From the NCBI RefSeq assembly GCF_000003605.2, contig NW_003113972.1, positions 136,456 through 188,551 of the forward strand: a stretch of 52,096 nt of DNA, written 5' to 3'. Below are positions 13,700 through 27,224 of this stretch, in pieces. Under the pieces are notes generated by a model. It saw nothing but the letters and a program-made list of their open reading frames with translations, was not told where the DNA came from and made no database searches. The DNA comes from Saccoglossus kowalevskii. Its lineage: Eukaryota; Hemichordata; Enteropneusta; Harrimaniidae. A program made the position numbers and the translations under genes. Each line of letters opens with the position of its first letter. Position 1 is the stretch's first letter.

Positions 13700-15941
13700 A
13701 GAGCTGTATTTACAGCTAATTAAGACCATTGAAGCAGTTCTCATCATCTAAAAATAGTACTATCTTAAAATTGTGAAAAAATGGCTGTTACAAATGGCTG
13801 GCCTAAATAATGTTTATTATGGAAATGCAATTTAAACTGAAGCAGTAATGGTTTGGGTTTAAAAGGAGAATGAATAAACATAATTAGTTGATAAAAATGG
13901 TGCCAACAAGAATATATTCAATCAGTGGACTCCCCCCCCCCCCATCTACAAAGGGTCTATTCCTTACAACAAAGAATTACAAGGGCATTAACCAATCTCA
14001 CCAGTGTCTCAGGACTACCAACACTATAGAGAATCTAATATTGATCACCATTGTCTTGAACTTTGACCCAAACTCACCACAACATGCCTATTACCCAATA
14101 CCTTAATAACACGCTTCTTGAAGCTCGGTTTCATTATTGTTTTTTTGTTTGGGGAGGGGATAAACAGACGACTAAAATCATACATCATCATCATAAAGAT
14201 GATAACATATTAATATTGCTCTATTATTTAAAATGTACTGGTTATGTCATACACCGTAACAAACGCTAGGGTAAAGTATGCTATTCTAATTTTAGAACAA
14301 AACTTGAAGAGAACCATTCTGTTATATCAATCTCTACTCACAATCTGCTCGCCCACAGTCGTTAAAATTTGTACAACTGGGTAGTAGAGAACACTAAACC
14401 CCAATGTTACTGAACGAGTCTTGCTTTTCTGGCAACACTCAAATGCGGTACCAAAAATATTAAAATTTAACGAGTTTCGAACAACAAATAAAGAGTAAGT
14501 GCATGTATGTAAATTTTTCATTCATAATTTATTTTAGTTATTTTTGCTAAAGAGTTGAAAACGATCAAATTTAATGAGAGAAAATATTGTTTAACAAACC
14601 AGACTGTAATACTGTACATACAACACACCAAAGAAATGTGTATGGCATTGTCTAAGGCATTCTTTTAAAAATAATCCACAAATTAAAAAAACAAAACAAC
14701 ATGGTTTATTTTTCCACAAAAAAAAAAATGTTTAAACAAACAAATTTGGGAATATTCAACAGGCTAAATTTAATTTTGTGGCAAATCTATCTTCTGTTCA
14801 ATGACTACACAATAACATAATAAGTTTCTAGCGAGAAGGATGAAGGGACCAAATCAAAAACACTATGAAGAATTTTCTCAATTTCACCTTTGGGATACAC
14901 CTACAAACTCAATCTGAAAAGATGTACAGTTAATTAACCAAACAAATGAAATGTCAAACGACCGACTTTTGCCTCAAAACATGCAACATCGCTGGCTCAG
15001 GTAACCAAAGAAAGATCAGTTATAATTATATGCAAATTAACCATGGACACAGATCAGCATTGTTGAATCAAAATTACAGCCACGTTTTTTTGGAAAAAAA
15101 AAAAGGGGGGGGGGGATGTTGTTAGCTGAGAAAAGAAATCTGCTGAATGCAGGTAATTACAAGCACTGTCAATTTGTGAAGCGATGCCCTTTTATCGTTA
15201 ATGTATATTTGGTGTTCGAATAAAACTGCTTAGTTGTAATCTTGTTAGTATCTAGTTAACATGCACAAATTGGCTTCGCCGGCGTTTTGACGTTCAGTCA
15301 GAAATGGTAATTTGTATAGTCAGGCCAGGAAAAAAAAGTAATTACCAAAGTAAGGTTTACCCTTCGGCAAAATATGATAATAACATGGTTTACATGTTTC
15401 ATCAAAGTGTATTACATTAGCAAAGAGAGGAATGGTAATAACAACGTTGTCCCGATTACTGACTCATACTGGGTCTCATGAATTAATCTGACGCTTTGAC
15501 AAGCAAATCTGATTACATAACATTGAAAAAGCAAAGAGATCTTGCGTTTCCATGGAAACTTTATAAAGCTGGAAATCCTTGAATTCATCACTTATTTAGT
15601 TTCCTTGAGCTTACAAAATCTTTCCTTCGACTCCAGTATGATCAATATTAAAAGGTGTTGGATTTTTTTTTCTGATCTTTATGCAAAAGTCGCATGTAAG
15701 GCCCATGTGTCACCAGGTGGGTTCAAAAAAATCATTGCTAGTGAAGTTGTTTAGGAGAAAATAGGTCCCTGGGTTATCACAAGCCATGTGAATGTTTATC
15801 CTTATAATCAGGGTTTACTTGGTGTGTTTATTACCGATAGTTTTACCTTTTGTAACTATGTATGTGGCTATTAATGGTAAATGGGATTGGTCTGACTGTG
15901 TGTGTGCGTGTGAACCAGATCCCACCAAATTCAATATTCAT
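13700..15941. other. no gene supported
   Basis: AT-rich sequence; short frames without splice sites or recognisable products; C and A homopolymers only. Confidence 0.5.
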
Positions 15942-16150
15942 TACTGTAAATCACTTTATTTTCGCTTGGAATTAATTTTTGCTATTTTCACTGAAGGGAT
16001 GATTCAGTGAAAATAAAATCCAGCAAATACACTTTTCCTATATTTTTCATTGAACTCGTCAAAAATCAGTGAAAAGAAATTCCATACAAAACACCCAAAA
16101 AGTCTTTTCAGCGAAAATTAATTCCAGCTAAAATAAAGTATTTTACAGTA
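15942..16150. mobile_element. MITE with TACTGTA ends, 209 bp, copy 1
   Basis: The ends TACTGTAAATCACTTTATTT and the complement of AAAATAAAGTATTTTACAGTA form terminal inverted repeats of about 21 bp. The same element lies at 46600-46780. Both contain CGCTTGGAATT, GAAGGGATGATTC.GTGAAAAT and CCATACAAAACACCCAAAAA. TA at the borders suggests Tc1/mariner-type insertion. Confidence 0.8.
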
Positions 16151-16504
16151 CATTGTACATAGCTGAGCAGAATTTGATGAAACTTTTCTATGTATGCAAT
16201 TTTCATATAATATTAAGGTGTGCCTATATATTGTTTTATATCTATGATTTAGGAAGACAAACTTCCTAATGTCAATTTAAAAAAAAATATTTTCAACTAA
16301 AACAAGTCATTAATGCAATTTTCAGTTACTCGTGAATCTTTCAAGTCACAACAACAAACTTTTGTCGGCATCTCTGCTTTCCTAGCAACCTCAACATTTA
16401 TAGCTTTTTATGGTTTTAGAATGTACACATACACAATTTCAATTCCAATAAACAATTTCAACAAGCAATAAAAAGACCATATTAAAGACTATATATAGCT
16501 ACAA

Positions 16505-16817
16505 TGAGTCTCCCTCAAATCAACTAACTCCTTCGAATCAACTAACTCCCTCGAATCAACTAACTCCCTCGATTCAACTAACTCCCTCGATTCAACTAAC
16601 TCCCTCGATTCAACTAACTCCCTCGATTCAACTAACTCCCTCGATTCAACTAACTCCCTCGATTCAACTAACTCCCTCGATTCAACTAACTCCCTCGATT
16701 CAACTAACTCCCTCGATTCAACTAACTCCCTCAAATCAACTCACTCCCTCAAATCAACGAGTCTCCCTCAAATCAACGAGTCTCCCTCAAATAAACCAAC
16801 TCCCTCAAATCAACTAA
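16505..16817. repeat. 18-bp minisatellite, about 17 copies
   Basis: The unit CTCCCTCGATTCAACTAA repeats with edge variants (AAATCAACTCA, AAATCAACGAG). The 18-bp length keeps frames open (ELVESR on the minus strand), which is not evidence of a protein. Confidence 0.92.
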
Positions 16818-18649
16818 CATGGCTATTTTTGTCCCATTTTTTTGAAGGAAAGTGCAGACTATAAGCAGAACTATTTTGTGAATTTGTGATGAATAGAGGA
16901 ACTGGTGGTGATAACTATAGTTTTTTCTTCTAAAACACATATGTGTTCAGTTCTATATAGTACTGATACTAGTACAACAGTCACCTGTCTGAAGTTTATA
17001 CATAAAAAAAATCATTGATAATTTAGAACACTTCTTGAGACTACATGATACTGCACTGATTAGAACCATTGTGCTAGAAAACCTATTACCAAATTAAGAT
17101 TGAAGTCTACTTGTGTAATTTGTAAAACTCAACATTTGATCAAAAATTGTCTCACAGCGAAGATTTCCGGAGACAGATATTCGCTCATCTAATACTTGTG
17201 TACATTCAGATTTTGGACACAAACGAACATAATTTGCCATTGAAAACAAGCAAACAGTATTATGGCTGTCTTTGGGGAAGGCTATCAGTTGTCATGGTGA
17301 TAAAAGGAATGGCTTGGTATCCGGGAGAAAATCGTATAACTTATACACCTGAAGATATCCAAAGAAGCATCACCAAAGGGTGAATGCTAAGTGGGAAAAA
17401 AAATTATTGTAAATCACCAATAGCACAACGGCCTCAAGATGGGCACAATAACCACCACAAGGTTAGAGACTGGGTTCCACAGCTGTGCAGTGTAGCAAAA
17501 GAAACAAGTACGGTGAAAACATGATTGTACGTACATGTATGTACGATTGGCGTGTCCAAACCCTATCACAATATAGATCTGGCAGGACAGTATTTGTCTT
17601 AATGCTCATGTCTTTCTTCTCGACTTGTTATTCGGACCTTGATACTTGTCTCTTTTGTAATAAAATGCATGGTAAATATTGTCTCGTGCACACACCGAGT
17701 GCGGCTATTAAATTTTCATACTCGCGCACAGACGATTAGACATTGTGTGGCCGCAACGAGAGAAAACATAAAGCGAAGGCTACACACCTGTGTGTTAGTT
17801 TGCGGGATGCAAAAGAAAACAACTGATAGCAAATATAAAGGATTAACAGCTTCTTTGGCCAGCCACTAGTTCAAATCTAATTTGAAATTGCGATATTTTT
17901 AATTTTTCAGGAATGCATGACAGAATTCAGCATTTCAATTCTACACATGGAAATAACCAATCATGGCGGTGTACAAAGCATGCAAGTGGAAAATTTGGCC
18001 TGAAACAGACTTTACTTGTTCTTTCAATTTTGAAATGGCAAAATTTTAGGTTTTCAAGGCTGATTAACCCGGTCAAGACGAAGCAACCAGGGATTGAAAA
18101 GAATGTAAACTTACCTGACTTTCAAAGTATTGAATTACAAATTTAGTCAAAAAAAAAAAAAAAATTCAGTTTTAATTATTAAAACCTTAGCCGTATTAAC
18201 TTTGTAAATTAGTCTTTGAAGAGCATGTGGATAGCAAATTCAGTTTAATTAAAAAAACTATGGAAAAATTACATATAACAATTTTATATTATATTTTAAA
18301 TCAGAAACTGACTGCTAGTTGTAATTGTAGAGGGTGACAGTGATAGTGACAGTCTAAAGAAAAAGATCGGATAACAAGTATTACAAATGTAAAAACAGAA
18401 TTTGTAATTCACTCTCGGTAAAACAGTGAAAAAAAATAAAAATCATGAATCCTTTTATATAAACCAAATTATTTATGTAAGAGCATTACGACAGCTGATG
18501 ACAAACAAAGAGATTTATTTACAATGTAACACAGGTACTGGAGAGAAAAACATTGTTAAAGCAATTTGAGTAATTACCGTATTAATATCGTTCATTTCAC
18601 CTGCCATTGTAATAACAAAATATCAATACGTGCCTTTAAATAAATTGAC
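16818..18649. other. no gene supported
   Basis: Several frames of 75-85 codons on the plus strand (17147-18146) have unremarkable composition and no splice context. None is recognised. Confidence 0.4.
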
Positions 18650-18838
18650 GGTCTTTATGGGACGCTGAAAGGGCAATAACAGCAATGGAAGCTGACAATC
18701 ACGGCTTCTCACATAAAGGATACAGCATTGAAAGGAAGCTTTTGTTCCGTTTGAATAGCATGGTCCAAGCGGGAGGTTACAAGAACGTAAACTACTATGA
18801 GCACCCTAAAGTTCTGCTCCTCCTTCCAAACAACTAAG
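18650..18838 (+). other. unidentified 60-codon open stretch
   Basis: A GC-richer island in an AT-rich region holds an open frame reading SLWDAERAITAMEADNHGFS, HKGYSIERKLLFRLNSMVQA, GGYKNVNYYEHPKVLLLLPN and ending N-TAA. A stop codon lies directly upstream, with weak AG acceptor candidates inside. The composition looks protein-like but no family is recognised, and the opposite strand is also partly open. Could be a terminal exon, a decayed gene or chance. Confidence 0.18.
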
Positions 18839-19334
18839 AAAACGTTGCACTTTAACTTCTAGGGCACTTGCTCTTTTATTTTCTGTGATACATTTAAAAT
18901 TTGGAAATTCAGGGGATTCTGATTGTATGTGATAAACAATTTGATCAATCAATATTACCAGTAATAAACTTCAATGAATACAAAAACAAATCCACTAATT
19001 ATTAGCAATATAGGCAAATAACATTTCAATAACAATTAAAATTGTTATAATATAAACCCGTCGATTCAATTTTCATGTATTTGGGAATTAACAAAAATCA
19101 TCAATTTTATTGTAATGAACAATTTCACTTTGGTTTTTAAAACAGTTGATGACAGATGCTTAATTTTGTTCCAGCAAATGCTCCCAAATCACAAAAATTC
19201 AAACAAGAAAAAATTCAACAGCTTATAATCAATCAATCTTGATGCTATTGCAAAATATTTAAACGCTCTGAATTTGATATTTAAATTGACTGGGGAATGC
19301 TAAGGCAATCATATAAAGTCTGTCCACAGAGAGT

Positions 19335-19455
19335 TGAGATGAAGCAAAACAACAAGTACCCAAAGATTGACCAGATTAGTTAACGGCTCCACCAGAGAAA
19401 AATGAAACCTACATCTTTGCCCATCCAGCTGCTGCAATGAACAGTGGAGCTCCTT
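19335..19455 (+). other. unidentified coding-like stretch with frameshift
   Basis: The plus strand reads MKQNNKYPKIDQIS then stop; one frame over it continues LTAPPEKNETYIFAHPAAAM then NSGAP and a stop. The opposite strand also holds an open frame of about 54 codons. This may be a decayed gene fragment linked to the island at 18.65 kb; no family recognised. Confidence 0.12.
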
Positions 19456-19499
19456 GAAGGATGCAGTCAAGAAAAACGGTTCAGCCTGAGACTACATGT

Positions 19500-21234
19500 A
19501 AACTTGTGGTAATTTTATCTGCAGCAATTGTACTGTAACAGTTCGCCATTCTGCTCACATCAATCAGTATCGCCAACTTAGAAATAACATGGAAATACCT
19601 TTGTATTAAAGTCTGAAGAAAGACGATGTTCTATTCCTTTTTGGCTCTTAAAACAGTGAAACTCAAAAAAAAACATACACATTGACTACACTAGAAGAAA
19701 GAGTGGCAGTCAGTAATAAGGGTCAGTTGTCAAATCCTTTGGAAGAACAAAGCGGCAAATAAACAACCACAGTTGAATAGCAGTTCACCCGGATCCTTTG
19801 AGAAGGTAACAGAATGACCAGAAAGAGAGCCTGGATCAAAACAATTGGTTCTGAAAGCATCAGACTATTCTGATGTTAATAACTTTGTCCAATTCCTTTT
19901 AGTAATATTGATCATTTTGGTTTAGATTGTATTATTACACTGAACATTGGAATCACAGGGAAACTTGTCAGTTTTAAAGAACGAGCCAAGCATACAGTGA
20001 TAGGGATTCAAATTCCAGCTATGGACAACGTTTCTCTGTTGCGCTAACAAAAGTATCCTCGTCTACACATCTCCTCGTTTTAATCTGCTTCTTGAAGTGT
20101 GCGTTTTTTGTGACTCGCTTATTTGCCATGCATTGGAATTTCTGTATTCATCCCCTTCAATGCAAATAGAAGTAGTAATCACAGCCCCAAGTCACAATAC
20201 AATACTATACTAGAATCAAATTTTAATACCTTTTTAGCACAAGCATTTTGATTTTTTTTTTAAATATAAAATCACTCTAGCAAACCTATACAGCACAATA
20301 GTTTTTGGTGAAATAAAACACAACCAGGTGATACATGTATCCTCTAAGCTCAACAATTATTTTATTTATCAGCATCTAATGGGTACTTTAATAATGAGTA
20401 ACAATAAAACAGTAATAGGGAGGCTTCTTTTTTTAGAAACATTTGACTTCTTATATTTCGGCTCTAATTATACAAGCATGGATCATATTAAATTTGACCT
20501 CATACTTGTAAGTTCAACTACTAAGATTCAAATAAATAAATTAACTAAACCTTGTGTAATATCATGAAATGATACCATACAGCTGTGGGGCATTTTCAAA
20601 CAACAAGGGTCGCTCCACGGGCTCGGGTTTCTGAGGAGAACGATTACCCGATCTGAGTACTGATGGACATCAAAGATGTTGGCAGTTTGTGAAGTGCGAA
20701 GACAATAAAATGAACGTACAATAGAGGTAAATCTCACATCGGTCTATACACACATTCCCACATTCGGGTATTGTTCAGAAATCATCTTGTGAAAACACAC
20801 ATTTATCACGTCGCGGACCGACCCGATGTCCACACGGTACTCATTGGGTCATACATACACAAGCTAAACGCACCAAGCTGAAACTGGGTGGCCGATCTAC
20901 GCTAACTGCCGTCGTTATGGCTCACACTGTATATGTTGTTGATTATATGAGAGTAAAACGAAGCGGTTGTTTATCCCAGAAGTCCATAACTTTGACCGGC
21001 GCGCTGTTTGGAGTTGGTACTCAACTTGACCAAGATCGACAGTAAGTCGCTTTGAACTTCAACTAAGAAAGTCACATCGAACTAAACAATTACTCACGGT
21101 AAATAAGGACGCCGAAATCACATTGAGGTGAGTGATTTGCTGAGCAGCTGCAAAACAAATCCATGAAACTTTTGAGTCGGTCATGGATGCCGTTTCTTCC
21201 ACCGTATACGATAACATAAGACAAATGCACTTAC
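19500..21234. other. no gene supported; would be intron of the candidate minus-strand gene
   Basis: AT-rich to about 20.55 kb, then GC rises around 20.6-21.4 kb ahead of the candidate exon. No further exon found. Confidence 0.4.
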
Positions 21235-21316
21235 CCCCAAAGAGTAAAAACAACAGCCACAACGATCCTCGGACACGCCGAAATACCCTCCATGTCATTC
21301 TAAATACACCGATCAT
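21235..21316 (-). CDS. possible first coding exon: signal peptide or membrane anchor
   Basis: On the minus strand an ATG opens MIGVFRMTWRVFRRVRGSLW then LLFLLFG, followed at once by a consensus donor, G|gtaagt. A basic N-terminus (five Arg) followed by a Leu/Phe-rich stretch is what a signal peptide or type II membrane anchor looks like, as in many Golgi enzymes and secreted proteins. No downstream exon could be identified between here and the left edge, so the gene would run leftward through long introns or out of the window. Product unknown. Confidence 0.4.
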
Positions 21317-22352
21317 GCCCTAGCTGTCACATATGAGGTCCACAGCGAATGTTCAAAGGTATAAAACCCAATGTTTTCAGCACGATGTATGTCTTTGAAT
21401 GGCTCTGTGCTCCCGTGGAGTATCAAGTATCCCACTCACTATAAACTTGTTTCCCTACTGCACTGAAGTCATTCCTATGCAAATCGCTATTTATATTCAA
21501 ATTAACACCAGGCTCGTGCAAAGACAGTTTCTGTGCTCCTATTGTTCTACTGAATACAGTAGGATTGACAAGACAAAATCTAATCAGGTCGTTTGTAAAC
21601 AGTTATAATGTATCTTTTCAATGGTAACTAAAAAACAAAGACGCTAATTTGTTTTTCTGGCCAAAAAGGACCGCAAAGGCCGAGCGCCATTCACCACTTT
21701 CCAGAGATTGAGGGCGCCCAACAAACTTTACCGAAAACACAAACTTTTATATCATGAATTTCACCCAGCTAAATAGAACACCAAATCACGTTTTAGTAAC
21801 CGTGACCAAATGTACAACAAATACAGCCTATACTAAGAAAAAATGAGCGGTGGTATAAGTTACATGAAGTGCATATATTGCGAACTGAACGGTGTTAAGT
21901 CTCAAACGGTTCTTTCAAAACAAGAGAACGTAACCGTCTTTCCGGTAGCGGGCGTGCCATTCAAGGAATATTCGACCGCGGACGACTTTCTAACTCGATC
22001 ATTTTTTTTCTGTAATAGCCTCGCACATTTAAATTTTAAAATATGGAGACAAATATTTGTTTATATTGTCTTCGAATGTTGTGGTATGAAATAAACATGA
22101 TTCCGGCCAGAATACCATCGCTAACATTTCGTTGTTTAGTTGTTCGGTGTACGATACCCCTGGGGAGGGGTTCTCTGAATAAAGTATGGTACCCAAGCTG
22201 AAGTAAAAAAACGCGTAAAAGGGGTGTTATTTAGTTATTTGACGCGCATACGCGTGTACCGTGTTTAGGGTCGAAAGTGTTTAAATATATAGATAAGTGT
22301 GAAAAAAAAGGAATATCATGTTACTTCAACTTGGAAACAGTATGATTTTAGC
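21317..22352. other. no gene supported; upstream of the candidate exon
   Basis: A plus-strand frame at 21843-22094 (MSGGISYMKCIYCELNGVKS...) is open for 83 codons but has no recognisable domain. Confidence 0.35.
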
Positions 22353-22543
22353 AATCTGATTAAAATCCGATGTAGTTATGAGGCTCCAATTTTGTTTATG
22401 ACCCTTTATGTAATATTTATTTGTATTTTAGTTTGAATATGTCGATTTTTTGGTTTTTCTTGCATACTGGGACACGATTTTCTAAGAACTGATTAACGGC
22501 AAGAAAAAACAAAAAATCGACATATTCGGATTTTAATCAGATT
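22353..22543. repeat. asymmetric fold-back element
   Basis: The outer arms AATCTGATTAAAATCCGA (22353-22370) and TCGGATTTTAATCAGATT (22526-22543) are perfect complements. The inner arms at 22436-22463 and 22499-22526 (AATATGTCGATTTTTT...TTCTTGC) pair over 28 bp with one mismatch. On the right the two arms touch; on the left they are separated by 65 bp. Confidence 0.85.
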
Positions 22544-22836
22544 GGTATATAGGTTATCTATTTTAACTTTCTGCAATTGAAAAGGGGTATAATTGTCTAA
22601 AATAAGTACGTGTTTAGAGGCTTTTTCTTAAAAGCAATACTTCAGCATGGGTACCAGGTCTGACTTGGAGTACACCCCTCACCACCCCCATCCCGGGACG
22701 ATACCCGGGTACCCCGTGGTTGAGATTACGGCATGTGCGACATGTATGTACGTTCTGTAGACTGGGGAACAAAGACACTGATATTTAAAGAATAACTACG
22801 AGTAAATCCGAAATTACGCAAACCGGACATTCCTTC

Positions 22837-22964
22837 TTAAAAGGTGGGGTCGTCGAGCAGCGCGTGTTCACATTTCTTGCCAGTACAACGTATGTGACAC
22901 GCGCTGTGACGTCACTACGAGTACCATATCGAACAGAACGCGGAGCGTTGACCGCCGCCCTTTA
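22837..22964. mobile_element. 128-bp MITE, second copy
   Basis: Same family as the element in the tubulin intron: TTAA ends, left end TTAAAAGGTGGGGTCGTCGA, right end GACCGCCGCCCTTTAA, and the same internal CTACGAGTACCATATCGA block. Two copies of near-identical length with matching ends support a mobile unit rather than chance. Confidence 0.7.
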
Positions 22965-23707
22965 ATTTATGTACAATACTTTATTTTTTAATCACAATAC
23001 TCTAATGTGTGGACGTAGCGTTTTGTATAAATGTACTTTATCATTACCAAAATATGTAATCACGTGGCAACTATAATTTTTGCATCATTTTATGCCACTG
23101 GCAATTACAATTATATCACGTTTGAAAAATGCCTACATTTTCTCTCGATAGATAATGACGTCATAGTCATATTTTCAGGCTACTCATTACAAATGTTTTA
23201 TGTTACAAAGTTACTGTAAACATTACCGAGAAAATGATGTACACAGTGATTGTAAAACCAGCCTATGATTTTAGGGCATACGCCACTATTTCCCGCTATT
23301 ACAAGGATATATATCACAATATCTAACAATTTTACTTGCGACATAAGATAAAAAAAAAAAAAAAACGACACTGTCTTACACGTTAATTGGTGGTGCGAGA
23401 TGATTTTAGTATGTTGTAATTGTGGTCGAAAGAAACTATTTTCCTTGATAGTTGGCAATTGTTTAAGAAAAAAAAAAAGCTTTTCGCTGGGTGAAAAAAT
23501 GTGTAAATGATGGTTAATACACACTTTTTGGCATATCACGGCTATAAGCGCTACTGGTGATAGACTTTTTATACCATATCACCCAGCAAAAAAAATGATA
23601 TACGACATAATACTAGCAATCTAAATAAAACTGTCCACGACATTTCGGACACACAGTATTCTGTTGGCATGAATCCATAATAACGAAACAAACACAATCT
23701 TTAATTC

Positions 23708-23863
23708 GGGTCGTACCTCCTTTAAAATGTCGCCATCGCTGTCCAACAACACCACCGCCGGTGGATGAACTACTAAGGGCTGTGACATACATCTGTCGTA
23801 GGGTGGCGCTATGCACACAATCTCAGCATCATCATACAACTCAGAGTCGACATAACGCCCATT
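23708..23863 (-). other. unidentified coding-like stretch ending at a possible donor
   Basis: On the minus strand an open frame reads YVDSELYDDAEIVCIAPPYD then RCMSQPLVVHPPAVVLLDSDGDILKE, followed by GAG|gtacga, a possible donor. The GC content and the natural-looking composition stand out from the AT-rich flanks. There is no in-frame ATG before the Met of MSQPLVV and no good acceptor upstream, so it could be a first exon starting at that Met or a decayed exon. Product not recognised. Confidence 0.22.
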
Positions 23864-25032
23864 GTATTTATTTCATTCTAGTGTAACCGCAGATTATTTT
23901 ACATAGAACATACAAACTGTACTTCTAGTTTTTTTTAGTTCTGGTATTTTCCTCAGCGAAATGTAAACAGCTGCACAAGTTACAAATCAAATGCGCCATT
24001 ACGTAACGAATTAAACAAAAATGGATAAAATGTTAAATACGAATAAAATATTGTATAGTCTTGCGTTTATGCAAATACGCACTTCCACTCAGGTTATCAG
24101 CAGTGGGGGTGACCGAGTATGCATTTATTTCGAGTTTTCGTCCAATTGCACCTCGTAATAACGTGTCCCCCCCCCCCTCATGGGTGTGACATCCACACTT
24201 ATGGTTAGCAAGTTGTGAATATTCACAAAACGCGGACCACCGGGGTGGCCGTTATACTTAAAACAGCACGGTTACTCGTGCGATTAACCATAGAAAAGAA
24301 ATCGATTTTAAGCAGCGACCCCAATAAGTCTATCAGTAATTTGCAAAATCCAAAATGTTTGACACAAAGATCGCACGAACCTCAAATCAAAGAGTTGATT
24401 TGCAAAGTCTGTACCATACAGATCAACTTATGATCGTGCAATGTTAGAAACGATTTTTTTCACTGACATCCATTATCTACTAGTATTTTAGACATTACGT
24501 TTACGGAAGCGAGAGTGGATGATCAGTTCTACATAAACTCGCTGCTTTTACGAAGTTTGATTGCGTGGATTCAGGATGCGCCAGATTTAGTTTCTGCGAT
24601 AAATCGGGAATTCTCGGGTCTTCAAAATATATAAAAATGTATTACTAGTCTGAGATTTACACAAGTTTTTCCCTTCATACAGTATATTAAAAAAAATAAT
24701 CCTGATTAACCCGAGTTTGATGGGAAGGGGCATTAATTTGTTCTATTGTCAGGTCTCCATAAATCTCCCATTGATGTGCTCCGGTATATTTAAAGACCTT
24801 CGCTAAATCTGAAGTAAATATCCATATTCGCAAGCACTGGTATCACCAATTTAAAAATGTACAATGCCACTTAACTCGAGGATTTCATTGCTTTGGGAGA
24901 TCAACTTTAGGGTAGGGCAAGTATTTTGCTGGCATTTTTTTAAAGAGTGAATATGGTCTGATGTCACAGTAATGTAATGTAATGTAGGATTGTAAAGCAC
25001 TGCACAAAAAACAAGACTTGTATATCAATGCA
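23864..25032. other. no gene supported
   Basis: AT-rich intergenic sequence downstream of the tubulin poly(A) site; one 72-codon plus-strand frame at 24215 with no recognisable product. Confidence 0.45.
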
Positions 25033-25038
25033 TTTATT
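25033..25038 (-). promoter_or_regulatory. alpha-tubulin poly(A) signal AATAAA
   Basis: AATAAA on the minus strand lies about 49 nt past the tubulin stop codon, implying a very short 3'UTR. It is the first canonical hexamer downstream of the stop. Confidence 0.7.
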
Positions 25039-25086
25039 TACAATAAATTATTTGACCATAATTCGAAATTAAATTATTGTTCAATT

Positions 25087-27126
<2,040 letters not shown>

Positions 27127-27215
27127 TTTCGAGCTGATTTAGAAGCGCGACTGAGAATCCACAACGTAACGTACAATAGTGACCATGGAAATAAAGACAA
27201 TGTGACCAGTGTTCG

Positions 27216-27224
27216 TTTTATATA
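27216..27224 (-). promoter_or_regulatory. alpha-tubulin TATA box (TATATAAAA)
   Basis: TATATAAAA on the minus strand lies about 90 nt upstream of the ATG. With the usual 25-30 nt spacing, transcription would start near 27190 and the 5'UTR would be about 60 nt. Inference from motif and position only. Confidence 0.6.

Noticed and set aside
16489-16734. Frame encoding repeated ELVESR
   Set aside because: A product of the 18-bp minisatellite.
19390-19460. Ankyrin-like peptide LQGAPLFIAAAGWAKM on the minus strand
   Set aside because: Too short, ends at a stop, and the neighbouring sequence in frame does not continue an ankyrin repeat.
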